DNA from: Anaerovirgula multivorans
GTDB taxonomy: Bacteria > Bacillota > Clostridia > Peptostreptococcales > Natronincolaceae
NCBI RefSeq assembly: GCF_900188145.1
Contig: NZ_FZOJ01000042.1
Span: forward strand, 1 to 32,206
DNA: 32,206 nucleotides
Direction of reading: 5' to 3'
The translations under genes were made by a program, and so were the position numbers. This document shows, one piece after another, positions 16,045 to 23,574 of this stretch. The first letter of the stretch is position 1. Every line of letters begins with the position of its first letter. The notes under the pieces are model-generated. The model was not told the DNA's origin and made no database searches. It saw only the letters and a list, made by a program, of their open reading frames with translations.

Positions 16045-16080
16045 GGTTCTTTCCAGAGTTATTGGATTCTGGCGTTGAAA
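16045..16080. repeat. Terminal sequence of an ISL3-family element
   Basis: GGTTCTTTCCAGAGTTATTG followed by a CCAGA/TCTGG dyad resembles ISL3-family inverted repeats. It lies just beyond the 3' end of the ISL3 transposase fragment, where the right end of the element should be. The partner end is not seen in the window. Confidence 0.45.
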
Positions 16081-16108
16081 TAAAGCAATAAAACAGCTTT
16101 CTTATTGC

Positions 16109-16588
16109 CTAGTTAACACTTATTTTCTTCAATGCCTCCAGTTGCAGAACTTTACTTTTCAACATATCAAAATGATTTCTGCCATACATGACTCTTTTAA
16201 TCGTCTTGATTTTATTGACACTTCCTTCAGCTAAACCATTATTATAAGAATAATCAATGGCATTTTTTACTGAATCATAATCTCTTTGGATACCCGTCAC
16301 AAAGCTTGTGATTTCCTTTAATTCTAAGGCACGCGTCTTTTCTACCCAAAGGGAAAGACCAGCACTCTGACAACTTGACAATAGCGTCTTAAAGTCTGAT
16401 AGCAGCTTAAGTAGCTCTGATAGAACAAGGTATTTTTTCAGGACTTCATCCAGCTGGTTCTTTGAGATCCCCTTGATTTTTTCTGTTGGTTTGTAGAGTA
16501 GTTGATAGATTACTCGTTTATCAATCAACTCAGAAGGTTCTTGGTGTTCAAGTAAATCTTTCAGGCAATTTGTTTTAGCATCAATCAT
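16109..16588 (-). pseudogene. ISL3-family transposase, C-terminal fragment (inverted piece)
   Basis: The 159-residue frame ends with the ISL3 C-terminal block (AIDYSYNNGLAEGSVNKIKT then IKRVMYGR). Its first nine residues, MIDAKTNCL, belong to an internal part of the same transposase and are shared with the plus-strand fragment across a perfect palindrome. The DDE core between them is missing. The piece therefore represents the transposase tail flipped relative to its middle. No working enzyme can be made. Confidence 0.8.
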
Positions 16589-16614
16589 GATTGATGCTAA
16601 AACAAATTGCCTGA
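16561..16614. repeat. Perfect 54-bp palindrome joining two ISL3 fragments head to head
   Basis: Positions 16561-16587 and 16588-16614 are exact reverse complements with no spacer (27-bp arms). The arms encode the same transposase codons (IDAKTNCL) on each strand. Such spacerless palindromes arise by fold-back or template switching during repair or replication, or as assembly artefacts. They are usually unstable in cells. Confidence 0.95.
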
Positions 16615-16853
16615 TTGATATGCTCGAATCACGGGATACAGAAGATGTAATAGAGTGGCTTAAAGAATATCAAAATATAAAAGTGGTTGTAAGAGATGGT
16701 TCAATAGGTTATAGAGCTGCAATAGCTGCAGCTCATCCTCAAGCAATGCAGATTAATGATCGCTTTCATTTAGTAAAAAATTTGGTTAAAGCAATAACCA
16801 AATCATTGCAACGAACCATTAGTGGACGTATAAAGAGCATACCTACAGACTTG
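16587..16853 (+). pseudogene. ISL3-family transposase, internal DDE fragment
   Basis: The plus-strand frame encodes LESRDTEDVIEWLKEYQNIK, then VVVRDGSIGYRAAIAAAHP and QINDRFHLVKNL, which are the middle of an ISL3 transposase including the second catalytic Asp region and the DRFH motif. Homology fades after about 16850, where unrelated DNA containing the riboswitch begins. It lacks the N-terminal zinc ribbon and the C-terminus; the latter lies inverted to its left. Confidence 0.8.
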
Positions 16854-16954
16854 ACCGTCTGTTTGTACGCTCTTGTAATTCAGTTCAGGTTGAACCTGCT
16901 CTGAAGGTTCGTGTTGGTGACCACATTGCTCCCATAAACAGCACAAGCTTTTTT

Positions 16955-17067
16955 TGACAGGCTACCAATTAAGGTGATATGTAGCGGATAGATGCCCGCT
17001 TCATCATGCATCTGCACCTTAGACCCTATTGCTTTGCGTCCTTGCCTTTCGGCAAGTTTGCCCTTAA
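16955..17067 (-). ncRNA. Class I cyclic di-GMP riboswitch aptamer (GEMM-I), orphaned
   Basis: On the minus strand the order is GGGCAAAC, a stem TTGCC-GAAA-GGCAA with a GAAA tetraloop, GGACGCAAAGC, then GGGTCTAAGG, a P3 stem (AAGGTG with CACCTT, around an extended inner hairpin), and GGTAGCC. The GGCAAAC, GAAA and ACGCAAAGC blocks and the TCTAAGG step are the conserved core that binds c-di-GMP. The outermost P1 stem is not clear. The aptamer begins 12 bases after the sensor kinase stop. Downstream on its strand lies only ISL3 debris, so the gene it controlled has been lost or moved. I read no clear terminator or ribosome binding site as expression platform. Confidence 0.75.
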
Positions 17068-17078
17068 CATATTTCTAT

Positions 17079-17757
17079 TTAAATTTCAATTGTTACCATG
17101 CCACCACCTGTAGCAGGAGAATTTGCTACTACAAGAGTCCCACCATGTTGCTTTACAATGGAATCGGCAATGAATAGGCCCATTCCATAATGCAGTTTCG
17201 AACTGCGGCTGAAATCACTCTGATAGAACTGATTTATCGCGTTTTTCAAATCTTTAGGAGAAAATCCTTTTCCACTATCAGTAACAATGAATCTGATTTT
17301 ATTGTCTTCCGCCGATACGGAAAACCAAATTGCCCCATGCTCCTTAGAATAATCTACTGCGTTCGATACGACGTTTATAATGGCTCTTTGCATTAAGGAA
17401 GCGTCAATGCCGATGATATCCGGTAGATCTTTCTCATCGAATTCTGTTTTTAATTGTTTCACGGAGGCAAGAGCATTTATTTGCGTATACAGGTTATTTA
17501 AAAATGTTCTCATATTGACATCCTTCAACTGAAGTGAATAACCAGCTTCCGCTTTGGATATATCAATAAGCATTTGAACGTATTGTTCCATCTGGTCAGC
17601 GTTCTTCAGGATATAGCAGGTATGCTCTTTCTGTTCCTCCGTTTGTTCCGTATCGCATAGCATTTCCGCATTACCACGGACAACTGTAAGAGGGGTTTTT
17701 AGATCATGCGCCAATGCGGAAATCTGTGTTTTCTTCGTCTGTGCCTCATACCAAGTT
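17079..17757 (-). pseudogene. Sensor histidine kinase, N-terminus removed by an IS3-family insertion
   Basis: The remaining 226 codons hold the H-box (ALAHDLKTPLTVVRGNAEML), the N-box (NVVSNAVDYSKEH), and the G boxes (VTDSGKGFSP and YGMGLFIADSIV). The sequence style is that of NisK/SpaK-type lantibiotic-sensing kinases. All membrane and sensor segments are missing: the frame meets the end of an IS3-family element at 17758. On the far side of that element (about 22606-22650, minus strand) a ribosome binding site and MVTKRIFALLSHSR could be the original start, but about 170 sensor codons would still be missing. No response regulator is adjacent. Confidence 0.85.
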
Positions 17758-17809
17758 TGACGGACACAGAATCGTGATTGTATAATTGAATCATGAAAGG
17801 GTGTTGAAA

Positions 17810-18097
17810 ATGTCAAGCAATAACAATAGGTACGATGATGAATTTAAAGCTAGTGCTGTAAAAATGGTGGTAGAAAAAGGTCGCCCAATTAGTGCTGTAG
17901 CAAAGGATTTAGGAGTATTAGAACCTGCCCTTAGAAGATGGGTAAAAGCAAGTACTGAGCCCGAAGATGCTGCTTCCAAGAAGTTAGCTGAACTAGAAGC
18001 TGAAAATAAAAAACTAAAGAAAGAACTAGATGATGCTAAGGACACAGTTGAAGTGCTAAAAAAGTCAGTAGCCATTTTCATAAAACCACAGAAGTAA
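17810..18097 (+). CDS. IS3-family transposase OrfA (HTH and leucine zipper)
   Basis: The 95-residue DNA-binding protein of the element begins NRYDDEFKASAVKMV and GRPISAVAKDLGV (the IS3 helix-turn-helix), then a long charged coiled coil (ELEAENKKLKKELDDAKDTV). It ends 20 bases before the first possible orfB start codon. The A-AAA-AAG near its end allows fusion with OrfB. The start ATG follows AAAGGGTG. OrfA itself is intact; OrfB is not. Confidence 0.9.
   Translation: MSSNNNRYDDEFKASAVKMVVEKGRPISAVAKDLGVLEPALRRWVKASTEPEDAASKKLAELEAENKKLKKELDDAKDTVEVLKKSVAIFIKPQK
18058..18064 (+). promoter_or_regulatory. Programmed -1 ribosomal frameshift site of the IS3 element
   Basis: A AAA AAG is read in the orfA frame as CTA AAA AAG. 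After a -1 slip the frame runs without stops (VSSHFHKTTEV...) into orfB. This is the standard IS3-family route to the OrfAB transposase. The motif and open frame are seen; slippage is inferred. Confidence 0.7.
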
Positions 18098-18678
18098 CAA
18101 TTACCACTAAATATGAATTGATTAAAATAAATGCTTCTGGACATTCTGTGGAGAAAATGTGCAATTTACTAGAAGTGTCCCGAAGCGGCTATTATGACTG
18201 GGTTGATAGACCTTCATCCCAAAGAAAAATAAAACATCATAGAATACTTAAAGAAATCAAAAGAATCCACAGTAAGCATCCAGTATGGGGCGTTGATCCA
18301 ATTTGGGCTGAGGTAAAAGAAATAATTTCCTGCAGCCGAAACACAGTATATAGCATAATGAAGAAAAATGGCATAAAATCAAAACGTAAAGCAAAATGGA
18401 AAGCAACTACCAACAGCAATCATAATCTTGCAGTAGCACCAAATCTATTAGAACAAAACTTTAATATAAATATCCCTAATACCGTTTGGGTAGGAGATAT
18501 TACCTACCACTGGACAGATGAAGGCTGGCTATATACAGCCATTGTTAAGGATCTATGTACCAAGGATGTAGTAGGTTATGCCATGGGCGACAGAATGACC
18601 AAGGAGCTAGTTATAAAAGCGATGAAAATGGCACTTAAGAGAGAAAGACCATCACCTGGGCTAATATTTCATTCAGAC
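18067..18678 (+). pseudogene. IS3-family OrfB transposase, 5' part, cut by RIT insertion
   Basis: This carries the HTH_21 segment (HRILKEIKRIHSKHPVWGVD) and the first part of the DDE integrase core (PNTVWVGDITYHWTDEGWLY with the first catalytic Asp, and LIFHSD with the second). It stops being transposase exactly at the HSD motif, where the RIT element enters. The rest of the gene is at 22093-22392. An independent start (TTG at 18118) is possible, but the normal product is an OrfAB fusion. Confidence 0.88.
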
Positions 18679-18693
18679 TATACCGAAGAAAAA

Positions 18694-18757
18694 ACTATGC
18701 CGAAAAATCTTCCGATCTCACTTGATGTTAGCTATAATACATTTTCTTCGACATAGT
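18694..18757. repeat. RIT left-end palindromic module
   Basis: ACTATGCCGAA (18694-18704) and TTCGACATAGT (18747-18757) form an inverted pair about 40 bases apart. The module is matched, in opposite orientation, at the right end (21985-22049), sharing TACATTTTCTTCG. Such paired sites are likely recombinase binding arms. Confidence 0.75.
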
Positions 18758-18761
18758 ATTT

Positions 18762-18798
18762 TATAATTGAAGTACCAAATATAAAGGAGGTACTTCAA
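18762..18798 (+). promoter_or_regulatory. Promoter core and SD-overlapping hairpin before the first RIT recombinase
   Basis: TATAAT (18762-18767) is a likely -10. TTGAAGTACC (18767-18776) and GGTACTTCAA (18789-18798) are perfect complements. The second arm includes the last two bases of AAGGAGG and ends just before the ATG at 18800. A long read-through RNA could fold and hide the ribosome site, whereas RNA starting at the local promoter, inside or after the first arm, could not. Confidence 0.5.
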
Positions 18799-18799
18799 A

Positions 18800-19999
18800 A
18801 TGAACATTGACATAATCTGCAACGTATTATTGGATGCATTAACCGAAGTTGGGTATCATGAGCACACTATCTTTAATTACAAAGGTGTGATTCGTCGATT
18901 TAAAGCCTTCTGTGAAGAAAAAGGCATCACAGAATATAATCCTGACTTTGGTCAAACCTATGCTGACGATGTGATCAGCACAAAAACCGGTAAGTTTAGC
19001 AAGAACAGATATCACTCGCAAAGTCGTTTTATTCGCTTGCTAAACTCGTATTACAATACCGGAGCTTTTGATTTTACCATGCTTAAGCGAGGTAAAGTAC
19101 AACCTACTAATGATAATCACAAAAAGATTTATCGTGATTATGGCATTTTCTTGCGAAACAGGTATGAAAACGAAAACACTGTGCATTTTTATGAGTATGA
19201 GTTCTACTACCTTCTTCAATATCTGAATGAGATTCAGATTTATGAAATCGATAAACTGTCGCTAATGATTGTTATAGGATACCTAAAAGCTATTAAACAA
19301 TGTCGGCAGCGTGCAGCACTTTGTGGGCTAAGGTTATTTTTTAAATACATTAATCGTGATGATCTTTACGCCGCCATAGAAGGTATTCATTCATATAGAG
19401 CCAAAAGGATCATACCTACTTTAACTGATGAAGAGCAGCAACAAATCAAGGGTACCATCGAATCGGGTAATGTTACTCACAGGGATGCTGCGATTGTTTT
19501 ACTGGGATTATCAACCGGAATCAGAGCCTGTGATTTAATCAATTTAAAGCTTTCTGATATTGATTGGATTAATGAAACGATATCCTTTAAGCAGAGTAAA
19601 ACAGGCAATACTTTTTGCCTTCCACTGACTACATTGGTTGGTAATGCTATAGCTAATTACCTTTCTGAAGAAAGGCCAAAAGCTAATAATGATTTTTTAT
19701 TTGTAAGACAATTGGCTCCATTTGATTCTTTATCAGATCATGCATCCTGTTATGCTGTTGTGGAGCGAGTTTTCAACCGTGCAGGGATAAACAAAGATAA
19801 TCGCATCTTTGGGATGCATATGCTTCGTCATAATGCTGCCTCAACAATGGTAAAAAACGAAGTTCCAATAGCTACTATTGCAGCAATACTTGGTCATGCA
19901 AATACTGATACTACTGACATTTATATAACGACAGATGAATTTAGACTTAAGGAATGTGTTCTTCCTATGGTTGGCATCTCTACGGAGGTGAATCCATGA
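18800..19999 (+). CDS. RIT tyrosine recombinase A
   Basis: The product is a 399-residue integrase-type site-specific recombinase. An N-terminal SAM-like DNA-binding region is followed by the catalytic domain, with GLSTGIRACDLINLKLSDID (first Arg), MLRHNAASTMV (the second Arg block) and LGHANTDTTDIYI (His and the tyrosine nucleophile). These enzymes cut and rejoin DNA through a 3'-phosphotyrosine link. AAGGAGG precedes the ATG. Its stop overlaps the start of recombinase B (ATGA), so translation is coupled. All catalytic residues appear present. Confidence 0.92.
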   Translation: MNIDIICNVLLDALTEVGYHEHTIFNYKGVIRRFKAFCEEKGITEYNPDFGQTYADDVISTKTGKFSKNRYHSQSRFIRLLNSYYNTGAFDFTMLKRGKVQPTNDNHKKIYRDYGIFLRNRYENENTVHFYEYEFYYLLQYLNEIQIYEIDKLSLMIVIGYLKAIKQCRQRAALCGLRLFFKYINRDDLYAAIEGIHSYRAKRIIPTLTDEEQQQIKGTIESGNVTHRDAAIVLLGLSTGIRACDLINLKLSDIDWINETISFKQSKTGNTFCLPLTTLVGNAIANYLSEERPKANNDFLFVRQLAPFDSLSDHASCYAVVERVFNRAGINKDNRIFGMHMLRHNAASTMVKNEVPIATIAAILGHANTDTTDIYITTDEFRLKECVLPMVGISTEVNP

Positions 20000-20961
20000 G
20001 CATATTTATAAGTAATCTTGCACCAAGTCTAGATGATTTCATATCCTTTAAGAATGCTTTGGGTATTGAATACAAAACTGCTAAAGTATACCTTCGTCAG
20101 CTTGATATATATAACTTTGAGCATGGTAACTTTATTTCTCTCACAAAAGAGGTTGCAGAAGGTTGGGCTATTCAACATGCTAGTAAATCAATTACTCATG
20201 ACAGAAGTTGGGTTCCTCCTATCAGAGAATTCGGGCGTTATCTAAGAAGCATTAGCGATAACACCGCATATGTATTAGATAATCGGTTTACTATCCAACA
20301 CTATCATGCTGAAGTGTATCTTATGACAGATAACGAGATTCAAACCTTTTTCAAGGAATGTGATTCGTATGTCCTAAAGCAAAAACTGTTGGGAAGACCC
20401 TATGTATTTCCCGCTCTATACAGATTTCTATACTGTTGTGGAGCACGATGCGCTGAAGCAAGAAATCTGAAATGTAAAGATGTTCATCTGGATAAAGGAT
20501 ATGTTGATATCCTGCAGACTAAAACACATAGAGATCGTCGTTTGTTTCTATCCGATGAATTGGTTACATATTTTAAAAAATACAATAAAGCAATAGATAA
20601 ATGCTTTCCTAACAGGGAATACTTCTTTCCCGGTGGACATGGTGGCATATGCTCTTCGACTGCATTATCGGCTAATTTTAGGAACATCTGGCTGGCTTCT
20701 GGCTTAAAACGTGATGGTAAGGTAAAGCCAAGAGCCTATGATTTTAGACATCATTTCGCCTGTGCTAATATAATGCGCTGGTCCATTGAAGGCAAAAATG
20801 TACATGCAATGCTGCCTTATTTAATGAGATATATGGGGCACACCTCTTTGGAAAGCACCTATTACTATATCCACCTTATACCTGATTACTTTCCAAAGTA
20901 TTCCATCCTTACAGCCTCGATGGAGGACTTGATTCCGGAGGTTGAAGAGTATGAAGTATAA
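19996..20961 (+). CDS. RIT tyrosine recombinase B
   Basis: The product has 321 residues. Catalytic blocks are CCGARCAEARNLKCKDV (first Arg), YDFRHHFACANI (second Arg) and YMGHTSLESTYYYIHL (His and tyrosine nucleophile). The start is the ATG overlapping the stop of recombinase A; TACGGAGGTG supplies the ribosome site. An earlier in-frame start inside recombinase A (19954) lacks one. Recombinase B is the middle member of the trio and overlaps recombinase C. No frameshift is seen. Confidence 0.92.
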   Translation: MSIFISNLAPSLDDFISFKNALGIEYKTAKVYLRQLDIYNFEHGNFISLTKEVAEGWAIQHASKSITHDRSWVPPIREFGRYLRSISDNTAYVLDNRFTIQHYHAEVYLMTDNEIQTFFKECDSYVLKQKLLGRPYVFPALYRFLYCCGARCAEARNLKCKDVHLDKGYVDILQTKTHRDRRLFLSDELVTYFKKYNKAIDKCFPNREYFFPGGHGGICSSTALSANFRNIWLASGLKRDGKVKPRAYDFRHHFACANIMRWSIEGKNVHAMLPYLMRYMGHTSLESTYYYIHLIPDYFPKYSILTASMEDLIPEVEEYEV

Positions 20962-21976
20962 GCGTAAAAAAGATAGTAATTTTTGGATACTTGCCCGTAT
21001 ATACTTGCATGACTACATGCCTGTAGTAAGAAATCTATCGGATAAATCAGTAGAAACCTATAAGCAGTCTTTAAAAACGTATTTAAGGTTTCTGGAAGAG
21101 TTAAAATCATTATCAAATGAAGCAGTCACGTTCGATGCCTTTTCCAGGAATAATGTTAAGGATTATATTTCTTGGCTTAAAGAGCAAGATTATTCGTCTA
21201 AAAGCATAAATCTTAAACTTACTGCAATACGCTCTTTCCTAAATTATTGTAGCGAAGAAGATTTTGAACTAAGGGGCATATATACAGAGGTCTGTTCTGT
21301 TAAAAAACTGAAGGAAGAGAAAAAGCCCATACAGTATTTACAAGCAACTGCGACATCGGCAATCTTATCGGCTTATGACACAAAAACAGGCAAGCATAGA
21401 AGAAATCGTATGTTGCTGATTCTTCTGTATGACACCGGCGCCAGAGTACAGGAATTATCGGATTTAAATTTCTCTTCGTTACATTTAGATGTGAAAAATC
21501 CTTATATTACCTTGGTAGGTAAAGGACGAAAAAGCAGAAATGTTCCTTTAATGTCCAAAACAGTAAAGCACCTGGAAGTATATTTAAAAGAATTTCATTC
21601 TACAGGCAATGAGACTCCTCTATTCTATAGCTTATTAGATGGTAAGCCTCATAGATTATCGACTGACAGCATAAGTTTGGTATTAAAAACAGCTGCTGAT
21701 ATAGCACGCCAAAACTGCAATGATGTTCCTGATAACGTGCATTGTCATCTGATTAGAAAAACCAAGGCAATGGATCTATATAAAAATGGTGTGCCATTAC
21801 CCTTCATTATGCAATTGTTAGGACACGAAAGTATGTCTACCACCTCCGGCTTTTATGCATTTGCAACGCTTGAAATGATGAGTGAAGCGATGAATAAAGC
21901 AGCTCAAAAGTTCGGAGATACCGATAAAATATGGAAGCGCGAAACAGCTAGAAAAGCTATTTACTCTCTGGATTAG
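20951..21976 (+). CDS. RIT tyrosine recombinase C
   Basis: The product has 341 residues. An N-terminal core-binding domain (YKQSLKTYLRFLEE, LKLTAIRSFLNYC) is followed by YDTGARVQELSDLNF (first Arg), HLIRKTKAMDLY (second Arg) and LLGHESMSTTSGFYAF (His and tyrosine). I choose the ATG at 20951 over the TTG at 20942, because GGAGG (20936-20940) is well spaced for the ATG. It overlaps recombinase B by 11 bases. The stop is nine bases before the right-end palindromic module. Confidence 0.92.
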   Translation: MKYKRKKDSNFWILARIYLHDYMPVVRNLSDKSVETYKQSLKTYLRFLEELKSLSNEAVTFDAFSRNNVKDYISWLKEQDYSSKSINLKLTAIRSFLNYCSEEDFELRGIYTEVCSVKKLKEEKKPIQYLQATATSAILSAYDTKTGKHRRNRMLLILLYDTGARVQELSDLNFSSLHLDVKNPYITLVGKGRKSRNVPLMSKTVKHLEVYLKEFHSTGNETPLFYSLLDGKPHRLSTDSISLVLKTAADIARQNCNDVPDNVHCHLIRKTKAMDLYKNGVPLPFIMQLLGHESMSTTSGFYAFATLEMMSEAMNKAAQKFGDTDKIWKRETARKAIYSLD

Positions 21977-21984
21977 GTGTAAAA

Positions 21985-22072
21985 ACTATGCCGAAGAAAA
22001 TGTAATATCATAATCAACCACAATAGCTAATATAAAACTTCGGCATAGTTATTTTTTCGGTATAGTCTGAAT
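21985..22072. repeat. RIT right end
   Basis: ACTATGCCGAA (21985-21995) pairs with TTCGGCATAGT (22039-22049), and the outer TTCGGTATAGTCTGAAT (22056-22072) is the exact inverse of the left end. Eighteen bases (22073-22090) then separate the inverted end from the resumed transposase sequence; they contain another partial ATACCGAATTCAG copy, perhaps scar from an earlier recombination. Confidence 0.8.
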
Positions 22073-22092
22073 TATACCGAATTCAGCATAAT

Positions 22093-22392
22093 TCAGATAG
22101 GGGAAGTCAATATTGTTCAAATGATTTTAAAGACCTATTAAAATCCAGTCATATAAACCAAAGTATGAGTCGTAAGGGTAATCCCTACGATAATGCCTGT
22201 GCAGAAAACTTTTTTAGCTGTTTAAAGTGTGAATGGACTAATTTTTATTCCTTTAGAACTAGAGAATCTGCTAAACAAGCCATATTTGAATATATAGAAG
22301 TCTATTATAACCGCTAAAGGCGACATGCAGCCTTAGGTTGGATACCTCCTGCTGCCTATAAGAAGATGTGGTATTCAGATCTTGCAGCGTAA
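22093..22392 (+). pseudogene. IS3-family OrfB transposase, 3' part, with nonsense codon
   Basis: The frame resumes with SDRGSQYCSNDFKDLL, continues with GNPYDNACAENFFSCLK (the catalytic Glu block) and ends RRHAALGWIPPAAYKK. A TAA at 22315-22317 falls in the invariant NRxRRH motif, where Lys is expected. The element is thus disabled by both the RIT insertion and a point mutation, so it is not freshly transposed. Confidence 0.9.
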
Positions 22393-22600
22393 ATACAGGC
22401 TTTGGAATGATTGCTTAGTGCTAAAACAACTTGAATTTCTTGTTATGTCAAGGGCGGCACAGCCGTTTATTTCATCCTTGATATTACTAGAAATTTAAGT
22501 ATACTACTTAAAGCAATATTCCAAAAACAGAAATATCAGAAGCAAATTCTAGGAATTTGATTTAATATTAAGATATGCTCACGAAACGGTGTCCGAAAAA

Positions 22601-22763
22601 GCGAGAATGGCTCAATAGGGCAAATATTCTTTTTGTAACCATCTAGTTCATTCCTCCTTCTGTTACTAGTGTGTCACAATCCTTAGAATTTAATTATGAC
22701 TTTATCTTTAGGGTATAAGACCTTCCACCCGATTCCCCGATGTTCAGCTTTAGCTGGAGGAGT
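22601..22763. other. Remnant zone: possible kinase start and IS605-like end
   Basis: Minus strand 22606-22650 offers AGAAGGAGG and an MVTKRIFALLSHSR frame that meets the IS3 end, a possible original 5' end of the broken kinase. At 22726-22763, CCCCGATGTTCAGCTTTAGC and then TGGAGGAGTTCAC resembles the hairpin end of IS200/IS605-type elements. Both readings are tentative. Confidence 0.3.
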
Positions 22764-23331
22764 TCACTTTTTTAATTCTTTTAGTATTTTAGCGGTATAA
22801 ATAGCATCACTTAGGGCTTGATGAAATTTATGTTCCATATCTATATTGAAAAGCTCTACTGCATTTTTTAATCCTATCTGCCTCCCCTTCGGAAGCTCCA
22901 AATAATTCATGCAGATTTTTTGTATATCACAGTATTTTTTTATCCAGTGGGTATTGATATTAAAAAAACTGCAATTTCGTTTTAGCTCATTGATATCATC
23001 CACGCCCCAAGATCATAGAATAAAATCATCATTGTCAATCCCACTCTATAAAGAGTCTAACCGCCTCTTCTATAGGTATTCCGCCCTCCAAATCTTCAAT
23101 GGTAATATGGGTCTTCTTCTTTACCTTTGGATGAAGCTTTTTATATAATTTTGGTCTAACATAGGTTTTGAAGGTATCTTCGATTTCAAACCTAGCGTTT
23201 GTTTTAACCCCACCTATTTCAATAATTTCCTGCGGACATTCAGGAATTGTGTTACCCTTTGCTAATTGATTGGTCTTTCTGTTAATCTTAAAGGGACTAT
23301 TGAATTCTAAATCAAATATAATATATTTCAT
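22764..23331 (-). pseudogene. DEDDh 3'-5' exonuclease, broken by a frameshift and a stop
   Basis: The 5' part (23331 to about 23036) begins MKYIIFDLEFN, with the first Asp-x-Glu metal motif, and ECPQEIIEIGGVKT. The 3' part (to 22764) ends HQALSDAIYTAKILKEL, the His and final Asp of the DEDDh set. The family includes KapD/ERI-1-like exonucleases. At about 23033 one extra G shifts the frame (TGGGATTGA). Restoring it gives IDNDDFIL then a TGA then SWGVDDINEL, so two lesions are needed to explain the gap. The order and spacing are those of a single gene of about 185 codons. Confidence 0.85.
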
Positions 23332-23483
23332 ATCATCAATCCACCTATTATACGAATATTTGCTTTACCTATACTAGCTTTTTTATTTTTACAGGTTTTT
23401 ATTCTTTAAATCAAGGTGATGCTTTAGCAAATTATCATTATTCTTAACTCTATTATCATAGTACACCTTTTCAAAAAGTCAAA
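23332..23483. other. Intergenic upstream of exonuclease remnant
   Basis: AT-rich, no gene. It separates the exonuclease remnant from the terminator of the permease remnants; the promoter of the exonuclease presumably lay here but is not clear. Confidence 0.4.
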
Positions 23484-23510
23484 ACACCAAAAGCTTTATG
23501 CTTTTGGTGT
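23484..23510 (-). terminator. Terminator of the permease pseudogene operon
   Basis: ACACCAAAAGC and GCTTTTGGTGT form a perfect 11-bp stem with a 5-base loop. On the minus strand TTTTGACTTTTTG follows. It lies 65 bases after the last permease codon. Confidence 0.75.
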
Positions 23511-23574
23511 CACTGGAGGGGATAGTAGGATTCAGATTTATAAAAACTGCATATTATACTACTGTACTTTAATT

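Larger units (their letters stand above)
18671..22072 (+). mobile_element. Recombinase-in-trio (RIT) element inside IS3 orfB
   Basis: Three overlapping tyrosine recombinase genes on one strand lie between long inverted ends. The outer 17 bases ATTCAGACTATACCGAA (18671-18687) recur exactly inverted at 22056-22072. Next inward, each end has a 64-65-bp palindromic module bounded by ACTATGCCGAA and TTCG(G/A)CATAGT (18694-18757 and 21985-22049). ATTCAGA occurs at 18671 and again at 22091, where the transposase sequence resumes. Trio organisation and paired ends define RIT elements. No passenger gene is present. Confidence 0.88.
17758..22600 (+). mobile_element. IS3-family insertion sequence, interrupted by a RIT element
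   Basis: The ends match as imperfect inverted repeats: the left end reads TGACGGACACAGAATCGTGA (17758 onward); the right end reads TCACGAAACGGTGTCCG (about 22579-22595). Between them are orfA, a -1 frameshift site and orfB, as in IS3-family elements of about 1.4 kb. The length here is about 4.8 kb because a 3.4-kb recombinase-in-trio element sits inside orfB. The IS is inserted in a sensor kinase gene. A target duplication could not be read with confidence. Confidence 0.8.

Noticed and set aside
18671..22072. Tn554-type transposon
   Set aside because: Tn554 has two tyrosine recombinases and a small TnpC plus cargo; here there are three recombinases of 320-400 residues, no cargo, and long inverted ends, which fits RIT elements.
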